From Kazachstania africana CBS 2517 (Eukaryota > Ascomycota > Saccharomycetes > Saccharomycetales > Saccharomycetaceae), in assembly GCF_000304475.1 (NCBI RefSeq), contig NC_018946.1:310001-374000 (forward strand): a stretch of DNA of 64,000 nt, in the 5' to 3' direction. Below are positions 1 to 9,145 of the stretch, in pieces. Below the pieces are notes generated by a model. The model was not told where the DNA came from. It searched no databases and saw nothing but the letters and a program-made list of their open reading frames with translations. The position numbers and the translations under genes are program-made. Positions within the stretch are counted from its first letter, which is position 1; every line of letters begins with the position of its first letter.

Positions 1-2
1 TA

Positions 3-755
3 ATGGCGATAAGACATTTTAGAAAACATATTGATAGTCATGATAGCAATGAGGACTCTCTTGTTGAGCAGATGACCGATGATATGGTGCAGCCGGAAAC
101 TGAAAGACCGCATGTTACGGCTACCACATCCTTGAACAAAAGAACTAACGAAGATAGCTCCAGTGAAGAAGAAGAAGAATATTCCGATTCTTCTGAAAGC
201 AGTGACAGTGACTCTGAGATAATATTGCATAGACCTGTATTTTTGAAGAAGAAGGAAGCTTCTAGTAACGTCGTTAAGAAGCCAAAAACTACTAGTGGTG
301 ATAAGCTTATGGAAAGAGTCGATTATGAAAATGAAGCAATCGCTAAAAAGGAACTTCTGCAATCCATGGTAGATTCTAATTACACTACCGATAAAGAGCT
401 GCTTCGAAAAATCATGCTCTTAGATGACAGTGACTTAGTGGATCCTCAGTTAGAATCCAAATTGTGGGAATCCAGGCAGGAGGAACGCTTGAAGACTCAT
501 AGAGAGAAACTCGTAGCAAAACAATTGGAATTGGAAGAATATGAGGCAAAAAAACTACTAAACAAGGATAAAAGCATTGATAAGAAGAGCAATGAAAATA
601 AAGCTTTCGAACTTAAAACCAGTTCAAAACCAAAAACGGAATACCGTGACACTTCAGATAAACGATACAGGCCAGGACGTGTGAAGGACATTGAATTTAG
701 CTCCAAAACAATAGGCAACTTGCAAAATGAAGAGAATGAATATTCAATATTTTAA
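3..755 (+). CDS. SPP381: Spp381-like tri-snRNP splicing factor
   Basis: Likely ortholog of Spp381, a U4/U6.U5 tri-snRNP component (MFAP1-like) needed for pre-mRNA splicing in the nucleus. The 250-residue protein begins MAIRHFRK, which resembles the MSFRHFKR start I recall for S. cerevisiae Spp381, so the ATG at base 3 is probably the true start and the gene is complete. An acidic Ser/Glu/Asp tract (about residues 50-75) precedes a charged helical half with an LLDDSD...ESRQEER segment, and the C-terminus ENEYSIF matches the family's ending. It sits directly upstream of RIB7 on the same strand, as in S. cerevisiae (YBR152W-YBR153W). Promoter sequence lies outside the window. It is shorter than the roughly 290-residue S. 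cerevisiae protein. Confidence 0.85.
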   Translation: MAIRHFRKHIDSHDSNEDSLVEQMTDDMVQPETERPHVTATTSLNKRTNEDSSSEEEEEYSDSSESSDSDSEIILHRPVFLKKKEASSNVVKKPKTTSGDKLMERVDYENEAIAKKELLQSMVDSNYTTDKELLRKIMLLDDSDLVDPQLESKLWESRQEERLKTHREKLVAKQLELEEYEAKKLLNKDKSIDKKSNENKAFELKTSSKPKTEYRDTSDKRYRPGRVKDIEFSSKTIGNLQNEENEYSIF

Positions 756-874
756 ATATTATTATATTAATAACCTGCATATAATAAAGTTGCTTAAATA
801 GCATTTTATTCCATCGAAAAAAAAAGTGATATTGGTGCGTTGAATAGTTGTAGCACGCAAACGGCCATTCAGCT

Positions 875-1606
875 ATGTCTTTGGCCGCATTGAGAGATGA
901 TTTAGTACCATTCTTAGCACCATATCTACCAAGTAATGATGTCTCAGCCAAAGAACGACCTTTCATCACTTTAACGTATGCTCAATCATTAGATTCCAGA
1001 ATTTCGGCAGCACCAGGCGTAAGAACTGCAATATCACATTCAGAGACTAAGACAATGACACACTACCTTCGATATCATCATGACGGCATCCTTATTGGCT
1101 CAAGGACAGCTTTGGCAGATGATCCTGGTCTAAATTGCAAATTTAATGATGAATTTGAAAAATCTCCGAGACCAATCATCCTGGATTTATCACAAAAGTG
1201 GAGGTTTCAAGGCTCACAGATGTATACGTTGTATAAGCAAGGACGAGGCAAACCACCGATTGTGGTTGTTAGAGGTGCGCCCACACTCAGAGAAAATGAT
1301 GTAGATTACCTAATTTTTAGTCAAAATGAAAGATACATTGATTTTGAAATTTTATTTAGTAGATTAGAGGCTGAATTTGGTTTACATTCCGTTATGGTAG
1401 AGGGAGGGGCTTTTGTAATCAATGAATTGTTAGCAAGGGGTGATTTGGTTGATTCCCTTGTGATAACTATTGGCTCAGTTTTTTTGGGTAAAAACGGAGT
1501 CGAAGTTAGCCCAGCTAACTCGCTTGAATTGAAGGATATTGACTGGTGGAACGGTACAAGAGACGCTATAATGTGTGCAAGATTTTTAAATCCAAAGATA
1601 GTTTGA
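875..1606 (+). CDS. RIB7: Diaminohydroxyphosphoribosylaminopyrimidine reductase, riboflavin pathway
   Basis: Rib7 carries out the NADPH-dependent reduction of the ribosylamino pyrimidine intermediate, the second committed step after GTP in fungal riboflavin synthesis; it is cytosolic. The 243-residue protein has the RibD C-terminal/DHFR-like fold signature: PFITLTYAQSLDSRIS (29-44), GILIGSRTALADDPGLN (71-87) and a late VEGGAFVINELL nucleotide-binding segment (about 174-185). The length matches the roughly 244-residue yeast protein. The ATG at 875 follows a 119-bp gap after SPP381. The gene is convergent with RPB5, and the order SPP381-RIB7-RPB5 is that of S. cerevisiae YBR152W-YBR154C. Nothing looks broken. 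Confidence 0.95.
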   Translation: MSLAALRDDLVPFLAPYLPSNDVSAKERPFITLTYAQSLDSRISAAPGVRTAISHSETKTMTHYLRYHHDGILIGSRTALADDPGLNCKFNDEFEKSPRPIILDLSQKWRFQGSQMYTLYKQGRGKPPIVVVRGAPTLRENDVDYLIFSQNERYIDFEILFSRLEAEFGLHSVMVEGGAFVINELLARGDLVDSLVITIGSVFLGKNGVEVSPANSLELKDIDWWNGTRDAIMCARFLNPKIV

Positions 1607-1688
1607 TTATTTTTCATTGGCACTGTTATCTTTATAAATTAATACATATACATTTTTTTTTTGATGATTGTTAATATGAAGTAAATAT

Positions 1689-2336
1689 CTACATACAAAT
1701 TCTGTAACTTGCATAACGCCCGGCGGTTTCACTCTTTCTAATAATTTTAACGACTTCACCTCTCTTTAAACCTAAATATAATGCAACTGGATCGACTCTT
1801 TGGATTCTTGGTAACTGTGATTCTTTTAATCTATATCTCTTTAATAATTCTTTCTTTTCTTCCAGACTCAATCTGATGTGCTTTGGCACTAGTTCATGAT
1901 GAGTGATGTTGACTACTAAGGAAGCTTCTTGGAAAGTTTCAATAGTTGCTGGAGGTATTGATGGAACTAATTTCATAGCACTTGGAGTAACATTATTTTG
2001 ATAGATGAAAATACCGGTGCTGTAATTCTTTTCTTGAATATGTACAACGAAGTTTTTCATTGTTTTGACACCAACAGATGGTTCATCGCAAAATTCAACC
2101 CACAGTGAGCCTAAATCTGGAAATTTAGCCAAGAATTCATCATTTGGATTGGCTTGGAAGGACATCATCTTACGTTGTGGTCTTCCCATGGAGTCAGAAT
2201 ATTTAGCTTTGAAATCTTCTAGTGATAGATCAATTTCTTCATCATTGACGAAATAACCTCTATCTTTAACCATCTCTTTGACGGTTTTGAATGTTCTCCA
2301 TAATCTACGAATATTTCTTTCGTTTTCTTGATCCAT
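1689..2336 (-). CDS. RPB5: RNA polymerase subunit ABC27 (shared by Pol I, II, III)
   Basis: Rpb5 is a common subunit of the three nuclear RNA polymerases and forms part of the lower jaw that contacts downstream DNA. The 215-residue length equals the S. cerevisiae protein as I recall it. The N-terminal jaw domain (about 1-140) begins [22 protein letters not shown]. The C-terminal assembly domain is the part shared with archaeal Rpo[16 protein letters not shown] (about 143-157), [24 protein letters not shown] (168-191), and the end [10 protein letters not shown]. It is convergent with RIB7. Its promoter lies in the 332 bp before MRPS9. No anomaly seen. Confidence 0.98.
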   Translation of the reverse strand: MDQENERNIRRLWRTFKTVKEMVKDRGYFVNDEEIDLSLEDFKAKYSDSMGRPQRKMMSFQANPNDEFLAKFPDLGSLWVEFCDEPSVGVKTMKNFVVHIQEKNYSTGIFIYQNNVTPSAMKLVPSIPPATIETFQEASLVVNITHHELVPKHIRLSLEEKKELLKRYRLKESQLPRIQRVDPVALYLGLKRGEVVKIIRKSETAGRYASYRICM

Positions 2337-2668
2337 TTCTAGTGTGTGTGTTTTCCTTTATGGATATCGGTTGTAAATGCAGAGACTAATGGTACGTATC
2401 GGCACTGTGACTAGAAATTGAGTACAATGCTGGATTCAAGTAGTCAATAATATCGAGAGATGGTCTCTACTTCATCATTAACAATTTGGAAAAAAAATAA
2501 AAAAATTTCAAAAAAAAAATAATATATACAAAGTATCGTATACTACGATAAATACATGGTTTTTACAAGCAAATTACTGAATATAATGTAGAATAATATG
2601 GCAAGAATCCAAAATTGTTCTTTGTTCATCAAGGATGATGCTCTCATGATGAGCGTCAATACTTAGGA
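2337..2668. other. Intergenic: RPB5 promoter and MRPS9 3' region
   Basis: No gene. The stretch contains poly-A/T runs near 2490-2520 and TA-rich sequence near 2520-2560, consistent with the RPB5 promoter and the MRPS9 3' end. This is the junction where gene order departs from S. cerevisiae. Confidence 0.6.
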
Positions 2669-3529
2669 TCATCTCTTGACCCAAGCGGGCATCTTTCTAG
2701 CTTTTCTTTTACCTGGTTTCTTTCTCTCAACACGTCTGTAATCTGTCGTTAGCACGCCTGCTTTGTGTAATCTTGATTTCAGCAATGGATTAAATGCCAC
2801 CAATGCTTTGCCCACGGCTAGCATTATAGCCTCAGCCTGACCAGTGGTACCGCCTCCCGACGCCATTGCAAATATGTTGAATTTACCCACACTATCAATA
2901 GCTTTCAAAGGATGCAAAATGGATGCTCGATCTTTCAATTTCACAAAATAATCATTTAATTGACGGTTATTAACCAGTACCTGACCTGTACCTTTTACGA
3001 TATATACTTTTGCGGTTGCGGACTTTCTTCTACCCACACCTAAACTTCTTCCAAATTCGTCCAATGTGGGAACCTTGAAGTGTTGAGCCTGTGACACACT
3101 GTGATTCCTTGAGTATTTAGATAATTCAATTTTCAGTTCCTCATTGGTTAATTGCGGATCAATGCCATTCAATTTGTTTAAAATATAGAGTAATTGTTTG
3201 TATTGAATCGGCTTTAGCCTCGAGCCCCCTCCAATGGCTCTGTATTCCTCTAGTGAAATCCACAACGGTTGGTTGTGTCTTTTTCTATCGGGCGTAGAAC
3301 CATTTAGTGAAGTTTCAGTGGGTAATTTGATATATTTACGAAGCAATGCTTCCAATCGAGCTATATTGTCTTCATGGGGAGGATTCGCAGAGTAAAATGT
3401 CGGGAGTTCTGGTACAATTCTATCTGGTATAAATTTGGTGTATCGATGTTGTAATAAGGGTGAATATTGACTAAAAGATCTCTTGACGAGTAATGGCCGG
3501 GACTCAAACAGTATTCTTCTCAGCATCAT
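2669..3529 (-). CDS. MRPS9: Mitochondrial ribosomal protein uS9m
   Basis: Small-subunit protein of the mitochondrial ribosome, homologous to bacterial S9. The start used here is the ATG at 3529; the frame is open for 30 more codons, but only from a TTG, so the upstream part is not counted. The 286-residue product begins [21 protein letters not shown], an Arg-rich, acid-free mitochondrial targeting sequence. The S9 core has [32 protein letters not shown] and the classical C-terminal basic tail with [19 protein letters not shown] ending in PAWVKR, whose final Lys-Arg contacts the P-site tRNA in bacterial S9. It lies next to the ADH gene in the same orientation, as in YBR145W-YBR146W. The second ATG (3526) is an equally good start. 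Confidence 0.93.
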   Translation of the reverse strand: MMLRRILFESRPLLVKRSFSQYSPLLQHRYTKFIPDRIVPELPTFYSANPPHEDNIARLEALLRKYIKLPTETSLNGSTPDRKRHNQPLWISLEEYRAIGGGSRLKPIQYKQLLYILNKLNGIDPQLTNEELKIELSKYSRNHSVSQAQHFKVPTLDEFGRSLGVGRRKSATAKVYIVKGTGQVLVNNRQLNDYFVKLKDRASILHPLKAIDSVGKFNIFAMASGGGTTGQAEAIMLAVGKALVAFNPLLKSRLHKAGVLTTDYRRVERKKPGKRKARKMPAWVKR

Positions 3530-4118
3530 TGGATTGAGAAAAGGAGAGCGGAAGTATAACCAATGACTGATATTTGGTGAGCTACCTCGATATATCAAAA
3601 CTCTCCGGTTAACAAGCAATAGATATTCTGTTTCTGCTTGTTCGAAAAGGGAGTGTTATTTGTGTTCTTTACGATAGCTTCTACTTTTTTGAAAGGCCGG
3701 CACATCTTGAAAAAGATCCTGAAGACAAGTTCAACAAATAATTCAAATGATGTCGATAAGTATAAAAAATTGTGTTATGGCAGCAAACTTTTGGAGGTTT
3801 CACGCACCAAGCTTGTTTATGCAGCCTTCATTGTCAAAATCACAAGAAAATTACTCAATTTGTGACCGGAAAGGTTATCAAAATTACTGATTTTATAACC
3901 TTTTCGGTAGGAAACGTCTTCCACAATGTCATACCAACTACAGGATTAAAAGATTCAAGACTCATTATATAAGAATAGTTGGTAACCCACTTGAATTACG
4001 AAAGTGAAAAATGTTTTTTATACTCTTATATAAATCATTATTCGTTTACGAAGTTATAAACTATATGTATTAGAAAATTAAACTAAAAAAGGCATGTGTT
4101 TTCATTAGATTAATCCGC
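3530..4118. other. Intergenic: MRPS9 promoter and ADH 3' region
   Basis: No convincing gene. Short frames here lack homology and mostly use non-ATG starts. The region holds an imperfect inverted repeat at 3865-3908 and AT-rich sequence after 3960 that probably carries the ADH polyadenylation signals. Confidence 0.5.
3865..3908. repeat. Imperfect inverted repeat (about 19-bp arms)
   Basis: Left arm ACCGGAAAGGTTATCAAAAT (3865-3884) and right arm ATTTTATAACCTTTTCGGT (3890-3908) pair with one mismatch and one bulged base around a 5-nt spacer. It lies between two tandem minus-strand genes, roughly 340 bp upstream of MRPS9 and 210 bp downstream of ADH. Function unknown. Confidence 0.6.
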
Positions 4119-5174
4119 TTATTGGTTACAGTCAACAACGTATCTACCGACAATTTGACCCTTTTCCATCTTTTCGAAAATTTCTGGGACGGCGGATAAT
4201 GGGGCAATGTGGATTGGAGCCTTGACTAAACCTCTGGTGAAGAAGTCAATAGCTTCTCTGGTGTCAGCTCTGTTACCGACGTAAGAACCAACAATACTGA
4301 TGGACTTAACGACGTGGGAGAAGACTTCAGACTTACAGTAAGCACCACCTGGTAAACCGACTAAGACACAGGTACCGTTAGATCTAACGTATCTGGTAGA
4401 AGATTCGATAGCAGCTTCAGAGACGGAGACGTTGATGACACCGTGAGCACCACCGTTGGTAGCTTCAATGACAGCGGCTTCAATGTCCTTGGTCTTGGTG
4501 AAATCAATGAAAACTTCACCACCTAATTCCTTGAATAAAGCGGCCTTTTCATCACCACCGTCAATACCTAAGATTCTGTAACCCATGGCCTTGGCGTATT
4601 GGATAGCTAAAGAACCTAAACCACCACAAGCACCAGAGATGGCAACCCATTCACCGGCACTTAAGTTAGCAGACTTTAAGGCCTTGTAGACAGTGATACC
4701 AGCACATAAGATTGGAGCGACTTGAGCTAAGTCAGTACCTTGTGGGATCTTAGCAGCTTGGACGGCATCAGCAGTAGCGTATTGTTGGAAAGAACCATCG
4801 TGAGTGTAACCAGATAAATCAGCTTCTGGACAGTTAGATTCGTTGGATAATTCACAGTATTCACAAGACATACAGGAACCGTTTAACCACTTGATACCAG
4901 CGTAGTCACCGATCTTCCAGCCTCTGACGTTTTCACCCATAGCGACAACGACACCAGCACCTTCGTGACCACCAACTAATGGTAATTTGACATCTAATGG
5001 CCAGTCACCCTTCCAGGCGTGTAAATCAGTGTGACAAACACCAGAGTATTTGACATTGATTAATAATTCGTTAGCCTTTGGGGTTGGAACTGGAATATCT
5101 TTGTATTCTAATTTACCACCGTTTTCGTAGAAAATAACACCCTTTTGGGTCTTTGGGATAACTGGAGCAGACAT
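4119..5174 (-). CDS. Cytosolic zinc alcohol dehydrogenase (ADH1/ADH5 type)
   Basis: NAD-dependent alcohol dehydrogenase reducing acetaldehyde to ethanol at the end of fermentation. The 351 residues include the catalytic zinc ligands Cys47, His70 and Cys157, the structural zinc cysteines 101, 104, 107 and 115, and the Rossmann motif [19 protein letters not shown]. Synteny with SUP45 and MRPS9 puts it at the ADH5 (YBR145W) position, and its length equals Adh5. The residue pattern, however, is closer to Adh1 ([31 protein letters not shown] near the end). Because ADH1 (YOL086C) lies in the duplicate of this block, both names are possible and I leave the symbol blank. Codon use is extremely biased, with GGT, TCT/TCC, AAG and TTG dominant, unlike its neighbours, implying very high expression. 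The N-terminal MSAPVIP extension has no mitochondrial-targeting character. Confidence 0.95.
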   Translation of the reverse strand: MSAPVIPKTQKGVIFYENGGKLEYKDIPVPTPKANELLINVKYSGVCHTDLHAWKGDWPLDVKLPLVGGHEGAGVVVAMGENVRGWKIGDYAGIKWLNGSCMSCEYCELSNESNCPEADLSGYTHDGSFQQYATADAVQAAKIPQGTDLAQVAPILCAGITVYKALKSANLSAGEWVAISGACGGLGSLAIQYAKAMGYRILGIDGGDEKAALFKELGGEVFIDFTKTKDIEAAVIEATNGGAHGVINVSVSEAAIESSTRYVRSNGTCVLVGLPGGAYCKSEVFSHVVKSISIVGSYVGNRADTREAIDFFTRGLVKAPIHIAPLSAVPEIFEKMEKGQIVGRYVVDCNQ

Positions 5175-5298
5175 TTCTTAACAATTAGTACTTGTATAGA
5201 GTATGGTTTATTACGAAATGACAAGAAATAAAACAAGAGAATTTTCAACAACAAAAATGAGAAATTTGAAATTTTATTCAATTGACATGCCTCGACTA

Positions 5299-5306
5299 TA
5301 TTTATA
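5299..5306 (-). promoter_or_regulatory. TATA box of the ADH gene
   Basis: TATAAATA on the minus strand, about 125-130 bp upstream of the ADH ATG at 5174. The spacing is close to that of the S. cerevisiae ADH1 TATA element as I recall it. AT-rich, A-rich leader sequence follows, typical of highly expressed yeast genes. Confidence 0.7.
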
Positions 5307-6303
5307 CCAAAGCCAGTTGCAATTCTGAAAGGAACAACCACTCATTTTTTTATTTTTTTTTTCTCTTCCTAACTGATTTTTTTTTCTTGCTACTAGTGAT
5401 CAAAGTAAATAGAGGGCTAGATTGATTGTATATCAATAAGGTGATTTGTCTAGAGTTGATGAAGACAGAAAAAGTAAGTAGAGCAAACTTGCTACATCTT
5501 TGCACGTTGAGAGATATCATTTGACTGTTACATGATATTTCGAGGCGGGATTGCACGAAAACCTGACACGTAAGCGAAATAGACGTCGCGCAACCAACAC
5601 TGAAAGGAGCGTAATATTTGGAAGCCAGGGTGCCAGGATCTTCGGCAAAAGACCGTTTAAAACAATGTTGAAAAACTGGATTTTCATAGTTTCTCCTCCA
5701 GTCAGTGGGTAGTAAGTAGGCTTCTGACTTCGTAGCCTGCCAAGATGGAAGAATTCAACTTTTGATTACTGAACTAATCAAGTGGAGAGTTGCTGTGCTG
5801 ACTTGAAATGGTGAAAGCAAGAAACCACGGGGAAAAAAATCGTATCAAATCTTTCCTCCGTGTATTTTTGCCATACTATTCAATCGTCTGATACTTCTGG
5901 GGGTAGGAGGACAGAGAGGAACGGATGCGTATATTTTGCGGGCTGCCTCTAATTTTTTTTTTCCATTGGTACTGTAATTTATCTGGAAGCCGTTCGTTCT
6001 AATGGGGTTGGTACTTGACTTGTTCTTTGGCAATTGGCCGCACCGGTTCCTCGTTCCCTTGTTGGATCAAATTTCAGATTTTGTTTTCGGTGGTTCCTGT
6101 TTTTGTCCTTTCTAAGAATTTTTCCGATTTTCTTCTTCTTTTTCTTGGCAAGGTCCACAGGAATCTAGTGAGAAAGGAAGGAGGAGGAGACCCGAAGGAA
6201 GCGAAAGGCTAAACAACATTTTTTTTCCTGTGCAACGAATGACTGGGTGCTCAAACAGGAAGCTGCGCAATATAAGAGTGTATGGGTTTATGGTTCTTAA
6301 CTA

Positions 6304-6312
6304 CCGGGTAAT
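6304..6312 (-). promoter_or_regulatory. Reb1-type site
   Basis: CCGGGTAAT on the plus strand, i.e. ATTACCCGG on the minus strand, matches the Reb1 consensus TTACCCG. It lies 15 bp from a Rap1-like motif (6278-6289) and about 450 bp upstream of the small gene at 6765. General regulatory factor sites of this kind mark nucleosome-free promoters in yeasts. Confidence 0.5.
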
Positions 6313-6764
6313 GACTTTTAAAATTACACAGATGAATTTAAGATTAATTTATTGTGATGATTTACAGCCACATTATTGCCTATTAGTAGATGACGATGAC
6401 GTTTTTTTCCATCGTGGCGACAGTTGAACAAAAGCATTAAAGATAATCTTGCATATTGTCAGGTTCAACTTTTCGGACCTTTGGATACGACGTTTCAATG
6501 CAGGGAATGTATTGAGTCAACATGGCTACGTTAAGCCCTCCTCGCATACCTCTTGAAGATGGAAAAGGCAAATTATAGTTTAGGACGTTAAAGATGAAAT
6601 TTGAAGAAGTTCATCTCCAATGAAACCCTCATTAACTTTTCTGAAATTAGATGACCCAGCATATTATCTTGTATCCCCTAAAGAACTAATTCTTATAAGA
6701 ACGTTTATATATTAAAATGAAATAACAAACCTACGCTTGTGCACTTTCAGATCACGTCGACACT

Positions 6765-7139
6765 ATGGACAGATACCCCGTGTATTTAACTTACAATGAT
6801 CAAACTATAATAAGAAAGACTTCATCTAAAAACATCAATAGTGGAGAAATACTGGAATCAATAATAAGACAAGCTTTTGATATTCATGATTCCGATAATT
6901 TCGATAAAAAACTGTATTGGAAACCATCGGAAACATTCTTGAAAAGACCATTGGAAACTGAACAGGATTATCAAGAATTGGCTATAAATCATAAACTACA
7001 TTACTCAAGTCACATATACATCTTTGACAGAATTTCCAATAAACAGACCGAATATGTTACTATAAGAAAATCACAACTTGATGATATTATCAATGCTCTG
7101 CAAAGGTTGAGAGATGACAATTCTGATTTAGATGGCTGA
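6765..7139 (+). CDS. Uncharacterised 124-residue protein
   Basis: I do not recognise this protein. It is a 124-residue frame from a normal ATG and lies between the ADH gene and SUP45, an interval where S. cerevisiae has only a dubious ORF. The sequence is hydrophilic with no signal peptide or membrane segment. A beta-like start (YPVYLTYNDQTIIRK), a helix (SGEILESIIRQAFDI), a strand-rich middle (KLYWKPSETFLKRP) and an acidic helix (ETEQDYQELAI) before YSSHIYIFDR suggest, weakly, a ubiquitin-like or PB1-like fold; this is inference. The frame runs uninterrupted between two promoter-like regions and uses ordinary codons. A lineage-specific gene or a diverged small ortholog are both possible. Confidence 0.55.
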   Translation: MDRYPVYLTYNDQTIIRKTSSKNINSGEILESIIRQAFDIHDSDNFDKKLYWKPSETFLKRPLETEQDYQELAINHKLHYSSHIYIFDRISNKQTEYVTIRKSQLDDIINALQRLRDDNSDLDG

Positions 7140-7537
7140 AATAAAATGTCTAGTATTATCCAGTTTCTTACGAAATCTATATATCTATTCAGATTCACAA
7201 GAATTACATCACATATTCTAAACAGCAGACGTCCTATCCTTCTCATTGGCTTTTAATAGCTCAAATACTTTATTCGTCATTTTATTTTGCCGTTTTTACT
7301 AGCATTATCTGACCTCTTAAGGGCACGTGGAATCCACGTGACTCGGAAGCATGGGTGTCTTGAAAAATTTTCTTGCGTCTACGTTGATGCGATGTTGGGT
7401 GAACAGTTAAACCATAGTTAACTGAAGATGCTCGTAAGCAATTGCAAGTTCAATTAGTTGATTTTTACCCACTATTTGTTACATTTCAAATAGAATATAT
7501 TAATCGTACTTTGTAATCAAAGAATACCAATAGAAAA
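7140..7537. other. Intergenic: SUP45 promoter
   Basis: No gene. Contains the paired CACGTG boxes at 7324-7340 and an A-rich leader before the SUP45 ATG. Confidence 0.6.
7324..7340. promoter_or_regulatory. Paired CACGTG E-boxes in a near-perfect palindrome
   Basis: CACGTG occurs at 7324-7329 and again at 7335-7340, and the whole CACGTGGAATCCACGTG is a palindrome apart from its central base. CACGTG is the core bound by bHLH factors such as Cbf1 and Pho4. It lies about 200 bp upstream of SUP45. Confidence 0.65.
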
Positions 7538-8854
7538 ATGGAAACAGACGCTGAAAAGAACATCGAAATCTGGAAGGTTAAGAAATTAGTTAAATCTTTA
7601 GAAAAAGCCAGAGGTAATGGTACCTCTATGATTTCTTTAGTTATCCCACCAAAGGGTCAAATTTCCATGATCCAAAAGATGTTAACTGATGAATATGGTA
7701 CAGCTTCCAACATTAAATCCAGAGTTAACCGTCTTTCTGTGTTATCTGCTATTACATCAACTCAACAAAAGTTAAAACTGTACAACAAATTACCAGCTAA
7801 TGGTTTAGTCTTATATTGTGGTGATATCATTACTGAAGATGGTAAAGAAAAGAAGGTCACTTTCGATATTGAACCATACAAGCCAATCAACACTTCTCTA
7901 TATCTTTGTGACAATAAATTCCATACTGAAGTTTTATCAGAATTATTGGAAGCTGATGATAAATTCGGTTTTATTGTCATGGATGGTCAAGGTTCTCTAT
8001 TCGGTCTACTTTCTGGTAATACTAGAACCGTTTTACATAAATTTACTGTCGATCTTCCAAAGAAGCACGGTAGAGGTGGTCAATCTGCCCTTCGTTTCGC
8101 TCGTTTAAGGGAAGAAAAGAGACATAACTATGTTAGAAAAGTAGCCGAAGTTGCTGTCCAAAATTTCATCACAAACGATAAAGTCAACGTTAAGGGTTTA
8201 GTTTTAGCTGGTTCTGCTGATTTCAAGACAGATTTAGCAAGATCTGAATTATTTGACCAAAGATTAGCAGCTAAAGTTATTCAAATCGTCGATATTTCCT
8301 ATGGTGGTGAAAATGGTTTCAACCAAGCCATAGAGCTTTCTTCTGAGGCTTTATCTAATGTCAAATTCGTCCAAGAAAAGAAATTATTGGAGGGCTACTT
8401 CGATGAAATTTCTCAAGATACTGGTAAATTCTGTTATGGTATTGAAGATACCTTAAAGGCTTTGGACCTTGGTGCCATTGAGACTTTAATTGTTTTTGAA
8501 AACTTAGAAACCGTTAGATACACATTCAAGGATTCTGAAGATCAAGAAATTATTAAATTTGCTGCTCCAGATGCAAAGGACAAATCTTACGCTATGGACA
8601 AGGCCACTGGTAAAGAAATGGAAGTTGTTACAGAAAAGCCTTTAGTCGAATGGTTAGCTGAAAATTACAAATCTTTTGGTGCTGCTTTAGAATTCATTAC
8701 TGATAAATCACCTGAAGGTTCTCAATTCGTTAGCGGCTTTGGTGGTATCGGTGGTCTATTACGTTACAAGGTCAACTTTGAACAATTAATGGATGATTCT
8801 GATGAAGACGAATACTACGATGACGATGGCGAATCCGACTACGATTTCATTTAA
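7538..8854 (+). CDS. SUP45: Translation release factor eRF1
   Basis: eRF1 recognises all three stop codons in the ribosomal A site and triggers peptidyl-tRNA hydrolysis, acting with the GTPase Sup35. The 438 residues show all the hallmarks at the expected positions: stop-codon recognition motifs NIKS (58-61) and YLCDNKF (122-128) in domain N, the catalytic GGQ (180-182) in domain M within [21 protein letters not shown], and an acidic C-terminal tail ([19 protein letters not shown]) after the Sup35-binding domain. Codon usage is strongly biased, as expected of a translation factor. It is convergent with MAK5, the same relation as S. cerevisiae YBR143C/YBR142W. Intact NIKS and YxCxxxF motifs indicate standard stop-codon decoding. 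Confidence 0.98.
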   Translation: METDAEKNIEIWKVKKLVKSLEKARGNGTSMISLVIPPKGQISMIQKMLTDEYGTASNIKSRVNRLSVLSAITSTQQKLKLYNKLPANGLVLYCGDIITEDGKEKKVTFDIEPYKPINTSLYLCDNKFHTEVLSELLEADDKFGFIVMDGQGSLFGLLSGNTRTVLHKFTVDLPKKHGRGGQSALRFARLREEKRHNYVRKVAEVAVQNFITNDKVNVKGLVLAGSADFKTDLARSELFDQRLAAKVIQIVDISYGGENGFNQAIELSSEALSNVKFVQEKKLLEGYFDEISQDTGKFCYGIEDTLKALDLGAIETLIVFENLETVRYTFKDSEDQEIIKFAAPDAKDKSYAMDKATGKEMEVVTEKPLVEWLAENYKSFGAALEFITDKSPEGSQFVSGFGGIGGLLRYKVNFEQLMDDSDEDEYYDDDGESDYDFI

Positions 8855-9145
8855 ATGATGTAATAAAATTCTTATTTTATTCAGGGTGTATGGAAAACCA
8901 ATAAATTCTCTTAGTGGCATTTCAAATCATTTTAAGGCCTTAATTTCCATTCTCAAAAAGCATGGCGCCATTACCTTTAGAATTGCTAATAAATAGATAC
9001 ACATAAATAAATACATATGTTTCATAACTGTACATTATTTCTATCAAACTTGTATCGGAATCTTATTAAAAAGTACAATTGGTACTGCTAAGTAGTCTAA
9101 AAAAGGTCTATTTAAAATTATCTACAAATTGATATGCTTAGCTGT

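Larger units (their letters stand above)
5175..6764. other. Intergenic 1.6 kb: ADH promoter and divergent small-gene promoter
   Basis: No gene recognised; frames inside it are short and without homology. Contents noted: the ADH TATA box, T-rich tracts (5341-5390, 5950-5962), CCAAT motifs on the minus strand near 5963-5967 and 6033-6037, and, towards the other end, a Rap1-like GTGTATGGGTTT (6278-6289) and a Reb1-type site (6304-6312). The length fits a strong, multi-element ADH promoter. Confidence 0.5.
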
